Numbered from the stretch's first letter, positions 26,515 to 36,567 are shown. The stretch: DNA of 64,000 nucleotides from JBNKFV01 sp050289485 (GCA_050289485.1 JBNKFV010000005.1:211210-275209); one strand, 5' to 3'. Program-made: numbers and translations. The notes: generated by a model from the sequence alone, not told the origin.

Positions 26515-29061
26515 ATGGGTTTCAAACCAAAACTGCTGAGTGCAGTAATTACTGCATTAGTATTAACCGCCTGTGGGGGCGACGATGGACGCAATGGCAC
26601 CGATGGTGCTGATGGCAGCAATGGTGCAGAGGGCAGTAATGGCGTAGACGGTAGCGCGGGCCTGAATAGCTTAACCGTACAAACACAATTAGCCATGGGC
26701 AGTGCCGCCTGTTTTAACGGTGGTGTGCAGTTTGATTCGGGTTTGGATACCGATGCCGATGGTATTCTCAGTACGACAGAAATTACCGAAACTTCTTATG
26801 TGTGTGCATCTGGCAGCGTCAATACCCAGAAAAACTTTAATCGCATTGCTACTTTTGCAGTGTGTGAACAGTTGGATAGTACCTGCGATACCGACACCGA
26901 AACCGTGGCTGAGATCGTCGCTGCCAGCACCGACGGCATGACGCTTATCTACACTGATAGCCCGCAAGAAGTGCTGGGTTTTGTGGATATTACCAACCCA
27001 GGGCAACCAGCAGCCTTGGGTCTGTTGCCATTAGCCGGTGAGCCGACATCGGTTGCGGTAGCCGGCGATTATGCGCTGGCGGGTGTGAATACCTCAGCGG
27101 ATTACGTGAATACCTCAGGCGAGTTGTCTGTAGTCGATATCGCCACCCAAACCATTATTCGCAATATTGATTTGGGTGGCCAGCCTGATTCTGTAGCGGT
27201 TAGCCCAGATGGCCGCTACGCTGCTATTGCTATTGAAAACGAGCGTGACGAAGACTTAGGCGATGGTGCACCACCACAATTACCGGCTGGTTTTCTAGTG
27301 ATTGTCGATATGCAGGGCGCACCTGCAGACTGGACGACTCGTACCATAGAAATGACGGACTTGGCAGACTTATATCCATCTGACCCAGAACCAGAGTATG
27401 TTGATATCAACAGCGACAATATTGCCCTGGTTACTCTGCAAGAAAATAACTACATCGTATTGGTAGACTTGGCAGACGGTTCAATCGTCAATCACTTTTC
27501 TGCGGGTGCTGTCGACTTAACCCAAATTGACGCTACCGAAGAAGACCCAGCACTGATTTCACAAACCCAGTCGCAAGACAACGTATTGCGTGAGCCAGAC
27601 GGTGCTACCTGGTTGTCTACCGACTATTTTGCTACTGCTAACGAAGGCGACCTTGACGGCGGCAGCCGCGGTTTTAGTGTATTTAATACTGCCGGTGGCG
27701 TGGTGTTTGATTCCGGTAATACCCTGGATCATTTGGCCGTTCAATACGGTCACTACCCAGACGGTCGTTCAGGCAACAAAGGCAATGAGCCGGAAAATGC
27801 AGAGTTTGGAGCATTTGGTAGCGAGCGCTACTTGTTCATTAACTCTGAGCGTTCAAGCATCGTATTTGTTTACGACGTGGCCGACTTGGCTAACCCCGTT
27901 TACAAGCAAACGCTACCTGCTGCCTCAGCACCAGAAGGTGTGTTGGCTATTCCATCACGCAACCTATTGATTGCAGCTAGTGAAAATGATGATCGTGGTG
28001 ATAAGTTGCGAGCGGGTTTGAATATCTATCGCTACTCAACGGCAGAGGCAAGTTACCCAATGTTGCAGTCTAGCGAACGCGAAGACGGTACACCGATTGC
28101 GTGGAGTGCTATGTCTGGTTTAGCAGCTGACCCTCTGAACGACAACATAATGTATGCGGTTGAAGATAGTTTCTACCAGCAAAGCCGTATTTTCAAAATA
28201 GATATCAGTCAGTCGCCTGCGTTGATTACTAAAGAAATTCGCATTAACGACAGTAACAATGTATTTGCCGGGCTTAGCGTTGCCGCCCTGGCTGATGCCT
28301 CTGTTGCCGACGACGATGCGACTCGCGCCGATGTATTTGACGAAGCTGACCTGGCGCTGATGATCAATAGCGACAAAACCATCAATGTTGACCCAGAAGG
28401 TATCAGTGTAGCGTCTGACGGTGGTTTCTGGGTAGCGTCGGAAGGTGCGGGTACCGTGGGTGATGCTAATCGCCCGGTAAACAGCCAGAACCTGATTTTC
28501 AAAACTGATCCATACGGTGTTATCGAACAAGTGGTTACCCTGCCTGCAGCCGTGAACGACAAGCAAGTGCGCTTTGGCTTCGAAGGTGTGGCTGAGTATA
28601 ACGGCTCGTTATATGTTGCCTTTCAGCGTGTATGGCAGGGTGATAGCAACGTACGCATTGGTATCTACAATATTGCCGGTGGCACCTGGTCGTTCCTGTA
28701 CTACCCGCTTGATGCTGTTGAATCTCAAAACGGTGGTTGGGTTGGTCTCTCCGATATTACCTCGTTGGGTAACGGTGAGTTCATGGTGATAGAGCGTGAT
28801 AACCAGGGCGGTCCCGATGCAGCTATCAAGCGCTTGTATACCTTCGACGTCACTGGCCTGGCTGCCGACAGCGTGGTAACCAAAACCTTGTTGCGCGACG
28901 TAATGGATGACTTGAAAGCTACCGGTGGTTTAGTAACTGAAAAAGTGGAAGGTTCTGCCTATACCAACAACGGCGATGTATGGATCATTAACGACAACGA
29001 CGGTGTTGACGATAACAGCGGCGAAACCCGTTTGCTTAACCTGGGTAAGCTGATTGACTAA
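26515..29061 (+). CDS. Large surface lipoprotein with collagen-like linker and phytase-like esterase domain
   Basis: Exported lipoprotein of 848 residues (lipobox LTACG after MGFKPKLLSAVI). Right after the lipidated Cys comes a Gly-Xaa-Yaa collagen-like spacer (about residues 22-50, GRNGTDGADGSNGAEG). A short Asp-rich domain follows (FDSGLDTDADGILSTTEIT, calcium-binding-like), then a long beta-propeller region (about 110-520, with repeated SVAVSPDGRYAAIAIE-type blades). The C-terminal part, with DPEGISVASDGGFWVASEG and FEGVAEYNGSLYVAFQ, fits the esterase-like domain of the phytase family (PF13449). The substrate is unknown; phosphate-ester release at the surface is plausible. An AAGGGGAA site and a strong terminator frame the gene. 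Confidence 0.85.
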   Translation: MGFKPKLLSAVITALVLTACGGDDGRNGTDGADGSNGAEGSNGVDGSAGLNSLTVQTQLAMGSAACFNGGVQFDSGLDTDADGILSTTEITETSYVCASGSVNTQKNFNRIATFAVCEQLDSTCDTDTETVAEIVAASTDGMTLIYTDSPQEVLGFVDITNPGQPAALGLLPLAGEPTSVAVAGDYALAGVNTSADYVNTSGELSVVDIATQTIIRNIDLGGQPDSVAVSPDGRYAAIAIENERDEDLGDGAPPQLPAGFLVIVDMQGAPADWTTRTIEMTDLADLYPSDPEPEYVDINSDNIALVTLQENNYIVLVDLADGSIVNHFSAGAVDLTQIDATEEDPALISQTQSQDNVLREPDGATWLSTDYFATANEGDLDGGSRGFSVFNTAGGVVFDSGNTLDHLAVQYGHYPDGRSGNKGNEPENAEFGAFGSERYLFINSERSSIVFVYDVADLANPVYKQTLPAASAPEGVLAIPSRNLLIAASENDDRGDKLRAGLNIYRYSTAEASYPMLQSSEREDGTPIAWSAMSGLAADPLNDNIMYAVEDSFYQQSRIFKIDISQSPALITKEIRINDSNNVFAGLSVAALADASVADDDATRADVFDEADLALMINSDKTINVDPEGISVASDGGFWVASEGAGTVGDANRPVNSQNLIFKTDPYGVIEQVVTLPAAVNDKQVRFGFEGVAEYNGSLYVAFQRVWQGDSNVRIGIYNIAGGTWSFLYYPLDAVESQNGGWVGLSDITSLGNGEFMVIERDNQGGPDAAIKRLYTFDVTGLAADSVVTKTLLRDVMDDLKATGGLVTEKVEGSAYTNNGDVWIINDNDGVDDNSGETRLLNLGKLID

Positions 29062-29095
29062 TCAATAACCTTGGCTGATTAAGTTGATTGATTGT

Positions 29096-29127
29096 AAAGG
29101 CCAGCCTTATTTAAGGCTGGCCTTTTT
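29096..29127 (+). terminator. Strong terminator, phytase-like lipoprotein gene
   Basis: AAAGGCCAGCCTTA pairs with TAAGGCTGGCCTTT (14 bp) around a 2-nt loop, followed by a T tract. It can also serve the convergent DUF2059 gene, which ends at 29136. The stem is almost the same as at 33826-33853. Confidence 0.93.
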
Positions 29128-29135
29128 TGATAAGC

Positions 29136-29627
29136 TTATTCATTAGCTGCCTTTTGTAATTTTTTAATTCTCACCGATTCATCCCTAATCATTTCCTGTA
29201 ATTCATAAAGATTTTGTTGCACAGCTTCAAAGCCCATTTGGGTGCTGCGCTGGGCCAGCTCAGGTGTTTTAAGCATCACTTTGTGGCCGAGGTCGGTGTT
29301 GTAGAATTTTATCAGTTGCCTTATTTCGTTTTTTGAAAATGCACTTGCATACATCTCTGCCATTTCGTAACGGGTGTTTTCAAACCCCAAATATTTACCA
29401 TAAAACTTTTTGAGTACGTGTTCGTAGGGGAGCAGTGCGGGATTGTTTTGTACTTCTACGGCAACCATGCGGTGTATGGTTTCTTCTGATTGGCTTTCCA
29501 TATTCATCGCTTCCAGCAAATCAAAGGCTGCGTAAAGGCGGTCTGTCATGTCGTCGGCAGTTGCGGGTTGAATGAGCAGTGCAGTAAACAGTGTAATGGC
29601 TAGCGGTTTTATAGATAGCAATCTCAT
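29136..29627 (-). CDS. Secreted DUF2059 protein
   Basis: Periplasmic protein of 163 residues with a signal peptide (MRLLSIKPL to ATADD). The conserved C-terminal DUF2059 block is present: FYNTDLGHKVMLKTPELAQRS, about residues 108-128. Family function is unknown. The ATG has an AAGGGA site. It is convergent with the phytase-like lipoprotein gene and precedes the DUF1287 gene region; a short repeat copy lies between the two. Confidence 0.85.
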   Translation of the reverse strand: MRLLSIKPLAITLFTALLIQPATADDMTDRLYAAFDLLEAMNMESQSEETIHRMVAVEVQNNPALLPYEHVLKKFYGKYLGFENTRYEMAEMYASAFSKNEIRQLIKFYNTDLGHKVMLKTPELAQRSTQMGFEAVQQNLYELQEMIRDESVRIKKLQKAANE

Positions 29628-29735
29628 GGTTATTCCCTTAAAGCAGGCTTGTGTAGTAATGGATGCTGGATGAATGTGTTTGTTTGCTTGGTTGATTGTA
29701 GTAAAAACCTTTCTGTAATGTGTGTTTTATGGCTG

Positions 29736-29798
29736 TTATTAACCCGGCAAGCATTATTGTTGGGTTAATAAGCGGCGCACGGACGCATCGGGTTAATA
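29736..29798 (-). repeat. Structured dispersed repeat, copy C (internally deleted)
   Basis: 63-nt short form of the element. It has the ends (TTATTAACCCGGC at 29736-29748, CGGGTTAATAG at 29789-29799) and the GCGGCGCACGGACGC module, but lacks the two long middle stems present in copies B and D. The end at 29790-29798 contains the TAA stop codon of the DUF1287 gene (29793-29795). Confidence 0.75.
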
Positions 29799-30491
29799 GT
29801 CACGAGACAGGTATTGGTTGGGTATATAGCGGTAGTGGCCGGTAATTTTGTAAGTAAACAGCATATCGTCGAGTGTTGGCCCTGCGCCAATGTTGTGAAC
29901 AATTTTGGGATTATTGCTGGCGCTAGCGATTTCACCGGTAACGATGCCAATGTGTGGTAGGTTGCCCGGTAGTATCCATGTAACCAGGTCGCCCGGTGCG
30001 TAGTCTTGCGGGTTATTGGTAATCGGTAGCGAGGCACCTTGCCGGGCAAAGAACGTTTGCAAATTAGGTACTCGGCGGTGGTCGATATTGGTATCTGGGT
30101 GGGAAAGGTTCCAGATTCTTTTGGAAGGGTAGTCCGCGAAATTGGCTGCCATGTCGTCATGCACTAATACTTGAAGATCAGTACCTATCGCGCGGTAAGT
30201 GCGTATCACTACGTCTGTGCAAACGCCGATATTTGCAGGTACATCGCCATTGGGGTAGCGGATAGGAACATAACTACCGTCGTAACTAACCTTGTGCTGG
30301 GTTCGTGCCAGGGCCGCGGTAACCATATCTTCACTAAATGGTGTTGCCAAAACGGTCTGTGGAGTAGCGAGAAAAAGCAGGCTTACTGCCAGTATTGGCG
30401 ATAGGTAGCGGCATGGGTTTGCTTTTTTAATGCAAGGGTAGTGCACAATGATGGCCTGCCTTTTAAGCGATTCTTTTATCGTTTGTAACAC
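29793..30491 (-). CDS. Secreted DUF1287 (NlpC/P60-like fold) protein
   Basis: Predicted exported protein of about 232 residues. A basic N-terminus and hydrophobic stretch (YLSPILAVSLLFLATPQTVLA) act as signal. The DUF1287 domain follows, with GVCTDVVIRTYRAIG (Cys of a papain-like site), LVHDDM and LPHIGIVT (His). DUF1287 proteins are distant relatives of NlpC/P60 cysteine peptidases; the target is unknown. The start is uncertain: the longest frame begins with GTG at 30491, and a GTG at 30446 is an alternative. Its stop codon lies inside repeat copy C, so the last residue is encoded where the repeat begins. Confidence 0.8.
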   Translation of the reverse strand: MLQTIKESLKRQAIIVHYPCIKKANPCRYLSPILAVSLLFLATPQTVLATPFSEDMVTAALARTQHKVSYDGSYVPIRYPNGDVPANIGVCTDVVIRTYRAIGTDLQVLVHDDMAANFADYPSKRIWNLSHPDTNIDHRRVPNLQTFFARQGASLPITNNPQDYAPGDLVTWILPGNLPHIGIVTGEIASASNNPKIVHNIGAGPTLDDMLFTYKITGHYRYIPNQYLSRDY

Positions 30492-30713
30492 TATTCACCC
30501 GCTTGTTCAAACCTAGCGGAGGTGTATAAGCTGCTGAAAACATTCGTGCTGGCGAAGGTGGCGTTAAATTTGCTTTGAACTTCAATGCTGGTGAACTCGT
30601 TGAGCGCTGTTGGTCGTTACTACGTAGCTAAAGTAACTGGGTGGGGGCTATGATTTCCGGTTTATTATGAAGTTTTATTATTGACAATGTTGTAGCTAAC
30701 GCGCATAGGCTGG

Positions 30714-33700
30714 GTGCAAAACACGATGCTGGATTTTTCCTGGTTGTTAATTTCTGCTGCTCTTGTTTTTTTGATGCAGGCCGGTTTCCTATGTTTGGAA
30801 ACAGGCCGCATTCGCAGTAAGAATAGTATTAACGTAGCAGCCAAAAATATTGCTGATTTTGTGCTGTCGGCTGCTATTTTCTGGGCATTTGGCTTTGCCA
30901 TGATGTTTGGTGAAGGCCTTAGTGGTCTCATTGGCACGACAGAATTTTTCTTTGGTGAAACTCAGTCTGCTCAGCAGATTGCCTTTTTTCTTTTTCAGTT
31001 AATGTTTTGCGGTACGGCTACCACCTTGATGTCAGGCGCGGTAGCCGAGCGTATGAGCTTTAACGGCTATTTATCTATCACCATTATTCTTAGTTTGTTG
31101 ATTTACCCGATTACTGGTCATTGGACCTGGGCATCGGCGTACGATAACGAAACTCAAGGTTGGCTGCAGGGCTTGGGGTTTGTCGACTTCGCTGGGTCTA
31201 CCGTGGTGCATTCGGTTGGCGGTTGGGTGTCACTGGCGGCGATTATTGTGATTGGTCCTCGGTTGGGTCGTTTTGGCAAGGGGCAACCAATGTCAGTGGG
31301 TAGCAACTTGCCTATGTCGGTGCTGGGCACCTTGTTGATTTGGCTGGGTTGGTTTGGGTTTAACGGGGGTAGCACACTGATAATGACTGATCAGGTGCCG
31401 CTGATTTTATTGAATACCTGCTTGTCGGCCATTTGGGGTGGTATGGCGACCGGCGTGCTGCAGTACCGGGCCCATCGCTATGTTGATGTGAGTGCGGGTA
31501 TTAATGGCGTTATTGCTGGTTTGGTGGGCATTACGGCGGCGTGTCATGCGGTGACTCCGGCATCGGCGTCTGTGATTGGTGTAGTCTCTGGTGTCATTCT
31601 GCATTATGGCTCGGGCCTGATGGAGCGGTTGAAGCTCGACGATGCACTGGATGTGGTACCTGCGCATTTGTTTGCGGGTATTTGGGGTACGTTGGCGGTC
31701 GGGTTGTTCGGCAAGCTGGATTTACTGGGCACCGACTTGGGGCGTGCACACTTATTGGGTGTGCAATTTTTGGGCGTTGTTGCTATTGGGGCTTATGCCT
31801 TTACGCTCAGCTACCTGCTAATGCGCCTGTTGAATCTGTATTTACCGTTAAGGGTGCCAGAGGAGCATGAAATTGTAGGTTTGAATGTGTCTGAACACCG
31901 TGCCAGTACGGAGTTGATTGATTTACTCAGTTCAATGCAGAAACAGCAGGAGCATGGTGACTTCTCGGATCCCGTGCCGGAAGAGCCCTTTACGGAGGTA
32001 GGACAAATTGCCCGCAAGTATAATCAGGTAATTGAGCAGGTGAATCAGGAAATCATGAATCGCGATACGGCTATCAGCAATTTCCAGTCAAGCGAAAAGC
32101 GCAAAACAGCTATCCTGGATTCCTCCATGGATTGCATCCTGTCTATCGATTTTCAAGGTAGCATTATCGAGTTTAATCCCTCCGCTGAGCGCACTTTTGG
32201 TTGTTTGAAACGGCAGGTGGTGGGCAAAAATTTTATACAATTGTTTGTACTCGACAGAGATTATCAAGATGTTTTGGAGAGTCTGAAAACGTTGTTTTCC
32301 AGCTCGAAAGGGTTGGTGTTGAATCGGCGTAATTTTTTATCACTACGGCGTATTTCTGGTCATGAATTTCCCGCAGAGATCACCATTACCCGCACCCACT
32401 TTACCAGTAATTCTGACAGCGAATTTACCCTGCATATTCGCGATATTACCAAGCAGTTAAAGCTGCAAGATAAGCTCAGGTTTCTCGCCTACAGCGATCC
32501 GCTTACTGGACTGTACAACCGAACTTACTTGATGGAAAAACTGGTTGAGGCGATTGGTGAGGCGCGCTCGTCTAAGTATTCTATCGCCGTGCTGTTTATG
32601 GACTTGGATAAGTTCAAAAAAATTAACGATACCCTGGGGCATCGCGCGGGCGATGGGCTGTTGTGCGAAGTGGCTAAGCGCTTGGTAACCGTTACTCGAG
32701 ATACGGATGTCATTGCCCGCTGGGGTGGTGACGAATTTGTGTTGCTGTTTCACAATATGCCAATGGAGGTAGCCTGCCTTAAAGCCCAGGATATACTTGA
32801 AGTAATGCGCGACCCCATGGCACTGGATGGCCGCATGTTGAGTATTCTTACCAGTGTAGGGGTGGCAGTGTCGGAAGATGGAGCGATTGATGCCGAAAAA
32901 ATTATTCAATACGCCGATATCGCCATGTATCAAGCCAAACAAAATGGGCGCGATAACTTTAAGGTGTTTGAGCCAAATATGGTAGCCACGGCTACGTTAA
33001 ATTTTCGCTACGAACAAGCACTTAAAAATGCCGTAGCGAGTGACGGTTTGCAGTTGGTGTATCAACCCAAAGTCACCAGTAAAGGCGATGTGGTTGGCCT
33101 GGAGGCCTTGGTGCGTTGGCATCACCCCGCAGAGGGTTATGTGCAGCCCGATGTATTTATTCCGATTGCTGAAGAGTCTCAGTTGATTAATCAGGTAGAC
33201 GAATGGGTGTTGAAGAAAACTGTGGCCCAATTACAGTTATGGCGCGATATGGGGGTAGCGCTGGTGCCCGTGTCGGTCAATATTTCGGGTAAACATTTGG
33301 TGTCGGAGGAGTTGATACCCTTTGTTCAGCAGTTGCTACAAGATAGCCAGTTGCCAGGCCATTGGTTGGAAATGGAAATTACCGAAGGGGTACTGTTAAC
33401 CGATATCGAGCGATGTATCGAGGTTATGTCGGCTTTGAAGGCGTTGGATATCAAAATATCGGTAGACGACTTTGGTACGGGTTATTCGTCGTTAAGTTAT
33501 CTTAAAAAGCTGCCTATCGATATTCTCAAGGTAGATAAGTCGTTTGTAGAAGAGTGTGGTGCCACGGAAGAAGATCGACAGATTTGTGCAACCATTATCA
33601 ACTTGGCGCAAAACCTTGATTTGATTACAGTGGCTGAAGGCGTGGAAACCCAGCAGCAGTTTGAGTGGCTGAACAGTCACGGTTGCGATCTTTATCAGGG

Positions 33701-33791
33701 GTTTTATTTTTATAAGCCGGTTTCGGCGGAAGATATTCAGACGTTGTTAAAGCAGGCAACAGACATAGCTTCGACAGCAAAAACTTTATAA
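30714..33791 (+). CDS. Amt-type membrane sensor fused to PAS-GGDEF-EAL (c-di-GMP enzyme)
   Basis: 1025-residue fusion of an ammonium-transporter domain to c-di-GMP domains. Residues about 5-390 form an eleven-helix Amt/Rh channel with both pore histidines kept: His166 (GSTVVHSVGG) and His318 (VVPAHLFAGIWG). A PAS domain follows (about 475-590), then GGDEF with an intact site (671-675, WGGDEF) and EAL (797-799, GLEALVRWHH) with downstream DDFGTGYSS and VEGVET. Both output domains look catalytically competent, so direction of signalling cannot be told. The likely input is ammonium occupancy or transport. Start: GTG 30714 with TAGG, or ATG 30726. A terminator follows. Confidence 0.92.
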   Translation: MQNTMLDFSWLLISAALVFLMQAGFLCLETGRIRSKNSINVAAKNIADFVLSAAIFWAFGFAMMFGEGLSGLIGTTEFFFGETQSAQQIAFFLFQLMFCGTATTLMSGAVAERMSFNGYLSITIILSLLIYPITGHWTWASAYDNETQGWLQGLGFVDFAGSTVVHSVGGWVSLAAIIVIGPRLGRFGKGQPMSVGSNLPMSVLGTLLIWLGWFGFNGGSTLIMTDQVPLILLNTCLSAIWGGMATGVLQYRAHRYVDVSAGINGVIAGLVGITAACHAVTPASASVIGVVSGVILHYGSGLMERLKLDDALDVVPAHLFAGIWGTLAVGLFGKLDLLGTDLGRAHLLGVQFLGVVAIGAYAFTLSYLLMRLLNLYLPLRVPEEHEIVGLNVSEHRASTELIDLLSSMQKQQEHGDFSDPVPEEPFTEVGQIARKYNQVIEQVNQEIMNRDTAISNFQSSEKRKTAILDSSMDCILSIDFQGSIIEFNPSAERTFGCLKRQVVGKNFIQLFVLDRDYQDVLESLKTLFSSSKGLVLNRRNFLSLRRISGHEFPAEITITRTHFTSNSDSEFTLHIRDITKQLKLQDKLRFLAYSDPLTGLYNRTYLMEKLVEAIGEARSSKYSIAVLFMDLDKFKKINDTLGHRAGDGLLCEVAKRLVTVTRDTDVIARWGGDEFVLLFHNMPMEVACLKAQDILEVMRDPMALDGRMLSILTSVGVAVSEDGAIDAEKIIQYADIAMYQAKQNGRDNFKVFEPNMVATATLNFRYEQALKNAVASDGLQLVYQPKVTSKGDVVGLEALVRWHHPAEGYVQPDVFIPIAEESQLINQVDEWVLKKTVAQLQLWRDMGVALVPVSVNISGKHLVSEELIPFVQQLLQDSQLPGHWLEMEITEGVLLTDIERCIEVMSALKALDIKISVDDFGTGYSSLSYLKKLPIDILKVDKSFVEECGATEEDRQICATIINLAQNLDLITVAEGVETQQQFEWLNSHGCDLYQGFYFYKPVSAEDIQTLLKQATDIASTAKTL

Positions 33792-33825
33792 GAATATGGG
33801 TAATCAGAGATTGCCCCTCAATAAA

Positions 33826-33853
33826 AAGGCCAGCCTCAACTGAGGCTGGCCTT
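33826..33853. terminator. Bidirectional terminator between Amt fusion and TonB receptor genes
   Basis: AAGGCCAGCCTCA pairs with TGAGGCTGGCCTT (13 bp) around a 2-nt loop, with A tracts on one side giving T tails on the other strand. It lies between two convergent genes. Confidence 0.85.
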
Positions 33854-33881
33854 AACGCTGTTAAACGCAGGTTGTAGCGTA

Positions 33882-36254
33882 TTAAAAAGTGCGTTTTACA
33901 GTCAGGGTGTAGGTTCTGGGTAGCGCTGGTGAACCATACGCTGAGCCACCAAACCCAGGGAGTGCATCGGTTTTAGACGTAAAGTAGTACTTGTCCGTCA
34001 AGTTACGTGCAACCAATGACACCTGCCAGTCTTCCTCTTTGGATAGCCATGTTAAATTGGCGTTAACCAGCGTGCGGGAATCAATTTTCCCAAGCTCGGT
34101 ATTATCTGCTGCGGTAAACATTTCGTCCTGATAAGCAAAATCAATACGCGGGATAAAGGTACCTGAATCCATTCTCAGCTCATACTGCAGACCCAAGCTT
34201 CCAGATACTTCTGGCGTAAATGGGGTTATATTATCCTTATTAATACCTGTTGTTGGATTGATCTCGGTATATTCGAAATCCAGATAGCTGATTGAGCCGT
34301 CCAGAGTAAAGCCCTGGCCTAGGAGCAAGTCGAACTCGAATTCTGCACCTTGAACATCCGCATCCCCCGCATTTTGCAGTGCTAAGCATGGGTTGCCAAA
34401 GATCGGCCCAAAGATGGCGCTGCATTCGTTAAGTTGTAGCTGAATATCGGTATATTCATTAAAGAAAACCGCAGCATTCATGCGTAACCGGCTGTCCAGT
34501 ACTTCTGCTTTCACGCCCAGCTCAATTGCTTCTAGCTCTTCGGGGTTAAATGTTACGGCCTGTACGTTATAAAACGGACGTGGGTTGATACCGCCCCCTT
34601 TAAAGCCAGTGGAATATTGGGCGTACCCCATAAAGTCTTCAGTAAAGTTATAACTTAAGGCTACCCGATAGTCGGTTCGTGTATCGTCAAAGGTATTTGA
34701 GACACCGTTCAAGGATGAAATTAAACAGTTAGGTGGGTTACCGGCTGTTCCTGGAGGCCCGAGGCAAGGCTCGATTTCACTCAGGTCTGCATTACGGCGG
34801 GCAAAGGTATAATCTTTTTGGTCGTCGGTATAACGTATACCCACTGCCAGCGTCAGATCATCGGTAAAATGCATCATGGTCTGGCCAAACAATGCCCAGG
34901 TCGTAGAGTCCACCGGGTCTGGCCCATGAATAAAGTCAAAGCCAACATAGCCCAGGTTAACCCGCGCATCCATAATGGTGGTGGCATCAAAGTAAAATGC
35001 ACCTACGGTGTAGTCCAAGAAGTCGCCTGCTTTGCCGTTTAAACGGAACTCCTGGCTTTTTTGGGTATGATCCAGTTGTTGATACAGCTGCTGTACGGCA
35101 AAGGGCGAGCCATCGGGGTCGGTACCCCAGGCAGCGTCGTAGCGCCGATAACCGGTAATAGATTGAAGTTGCAGGTCGTCGGTTAATTGCCAGTCGACAT
35201 TGAGTGAATAGCCACGCGATTCCATGGTTTGCTCAGGCTTAATTTTGGAGCCTGTGCGGTCATCGGTGTAGGTGGCGTAGTTGGAGTAGCCATCATCGCG
35301 AATAAAGATGCTTGGGTCGACTTGGGGAAACGGAGCTGCAAACGGCCAAGCCAGTCCGGTAGTGCCACTAAAAACCGGTGCCCGAGTTTCGCCGTAGGCA
35401 AACATAATATTTGCTGGTGGTTCTGAGGTATCAGATAAGGTATCTGCCGAGAAGTTGATTTCCAAATTGTCTGAGGCGATCCAGCGCAGGGCGGCTCGAG
35501 CTGCGGTGTATTTAATGCCGCCTTCTTTGCCAATATCACAGTCGGCACCCAGAATATTTGACCCGAAGTCCAACGTGCTACCAGGGTTGGCACAATTGTA
35601 ATCCAGGCGGGTCACATGCCCATCTCGAGCACGAGATACGCCGGCAATACGGGCATATAACGTATCATCAACGATAGTCAGGTTGGATGCTGCACGAATA
35701 GAGTGAGCATTTAAGGAACCATAGCCCACCTCAACATAGCCATCGTTGTCTGCATCCGGCTTTTTGGAATAAAGCTTGATAGCCCCCCCGATGGAGTTTT
35801 TACCTGCCAGTGTACCTTGCGGCCCACGTAGCACTTCCAAACGATCGAGATCCAGTAAGTCCAATACTGAACCTGTCAAGGTGGAATAATACACATCATC
35901 AACATACATACCCACACCAGGTTCCATGGCTGGGTTGAAGTCTGCCTGGCCGACGCCGCGGATGTAACCAATTAATGCTGGGCCAGCAAAGGCACCCGCC
36001 TGGGTCAAGGTTACGTTAGGCGCCTGGGCCGATATTTCCTCTACAGATTGCTGGCCACGAGCCTGCATTAATTCGCCACTCATAGCGGTGATCGCCACCG
36101 GAGTGTCTTGCAGATTTTGTTCAACAAACTGTGCCGTTACGACGATTTCTTCCAGTCCCTGCCACCCAGCGTCATTTTGCGCATAGGTGAGCATGGGTAG
36201 TGTTGACGATACAGCGAGAATAGCAGTGTAAAGGGAAGTCTTCTTTCTAAACAT
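33882..36254 (-). CDS. TonB-dependent outer-membrane receptor
   Basis: Outer-membrane active transporter of 790 residues: signal peptide (MFRKKTSLY to TYAQ), TonB box EEIVVTAQ (residues 35-42), plug domain (about 45-165, with LRGPQGTLAGKNSIGG) and a 22-strand barrel ending in a C-terminal aromatic residue (KRTF). It resembles the iron-complex/vitamin receptor type used for large or rare substrates in marine gammaproteobacteria. The ligand cannot be inferred. An AGGGG site lies near the ATG. The upstream 313 bp (36255-36567) contains a very A+T-rich tract at about 36417-36470, probably its promoter. Confidence 0.92.
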   Translation of the reverse strand: MFRKKTSLYTAILAVSSTLPMLTYAQNDAGWQGLEEIVVTAQFVEQNLQDTPVAITAMSGELMQARGQQSVEEISAQAPNVTLTQAGAFAGPALIGYIRGVGQADFNPAMEPGVGMYVDDVYYSTLTGSVLDLLDLDRLEVLRGPQGTLAGKNSIGGAIKLYSKKPDADNDGYVEVGYGSLNAHSIRAASNLTIVDDTLYARIAGVSRARDGHVTRLDYNCANPGSTLDFGSNILGADCDIGKEGGIKYTAARAALRWIASDNLEINFSADTLSDTSEPPANIMFAYGETRAPVFSGTTGLAWPFAAPFPQVDPSIFIRDDGYSNYATYTDDRTGSKIKPEQTMESRGYSLNVDWQLTDDLQLQSITGYRRYDAAWGTDPDGSPFAVQQLYQQLDHTQKSQEFRLNGKAGDFLDYTVGAFYFDATTIMDARVNLGYVGFDFIHGPDPVDSTTWALFGQTMMHFTDDLTLAVGIRYTDDQKDYTFARRNADLSEIEPCLGPPGTAGNPPNCLISSLNGVSNTFDDTRTDYRVALSYNFTEDFMGYAQYSTGFKGGGINPRPFYNVQAVTFNPEELEAIELGVKAEVLDSRLRMNAAVFFNEYTDIQLQLNECSAIFGPIFGNPCLALQNAGDADVQGAEFEFDLLLGQGFTLDGSISYLDFEYTEINPTTGINKDNITPFTPEVSGSLGLQYELRMDSGTFIPRIDFAYQDEMFTAADNTELGKIDSRTLVNANLTWLSKEEDWQVSLVARNLTDKYYFTSKTDALPGFGGSAYGSPALPRTYTLTVKRTF

Positions 36255-36567
36255 TATGTGCCCCTATTAGACTTATTATTTTGAAGTGCTGTCTTTTTAA
36301 CCAACATTGTATCTAATGTTAATAAAAGACTAGCCAGAATATTGCATAACCACAGCGTAATATCCACTGTTTTTGTAAGTCTGACTGTATTTACTACTAT
36401 GCAAGAGTATGGCTAATCTATTAAATAGTTTTTAAATATTAAATTTAGTTTTAATATTGTTATATTCTATAACTTTCGTTAGGTTTATGTGAAGTCGAGT
36501 GATGACGAGGCCTGTATTTGATTAAGCTTTCCTGCTTGCCATTGATAACCAGCATAGAATGGAATTG
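36255..36567. other. A+T-rich upstream region of the TonB receptor gene
   Basis: 313 bp without a gene, between the receptor start and the RND pump stop. The stretch around 36415-36470 is almost entirely A and T with several A and T runs, as in an UP element or a nucleoid-protein site. No operator palindrome stands out. Confidence 0.4.

Noticed and set aside
30530..30631. Open stretch reading AAENIRAGEGGVKFALNF before the Amt fusion
   Set aside because: The amino-acid pattern looks coding-like, but there is no start codon and a stop lies directly upstream; at most a fragment of a lost gene.
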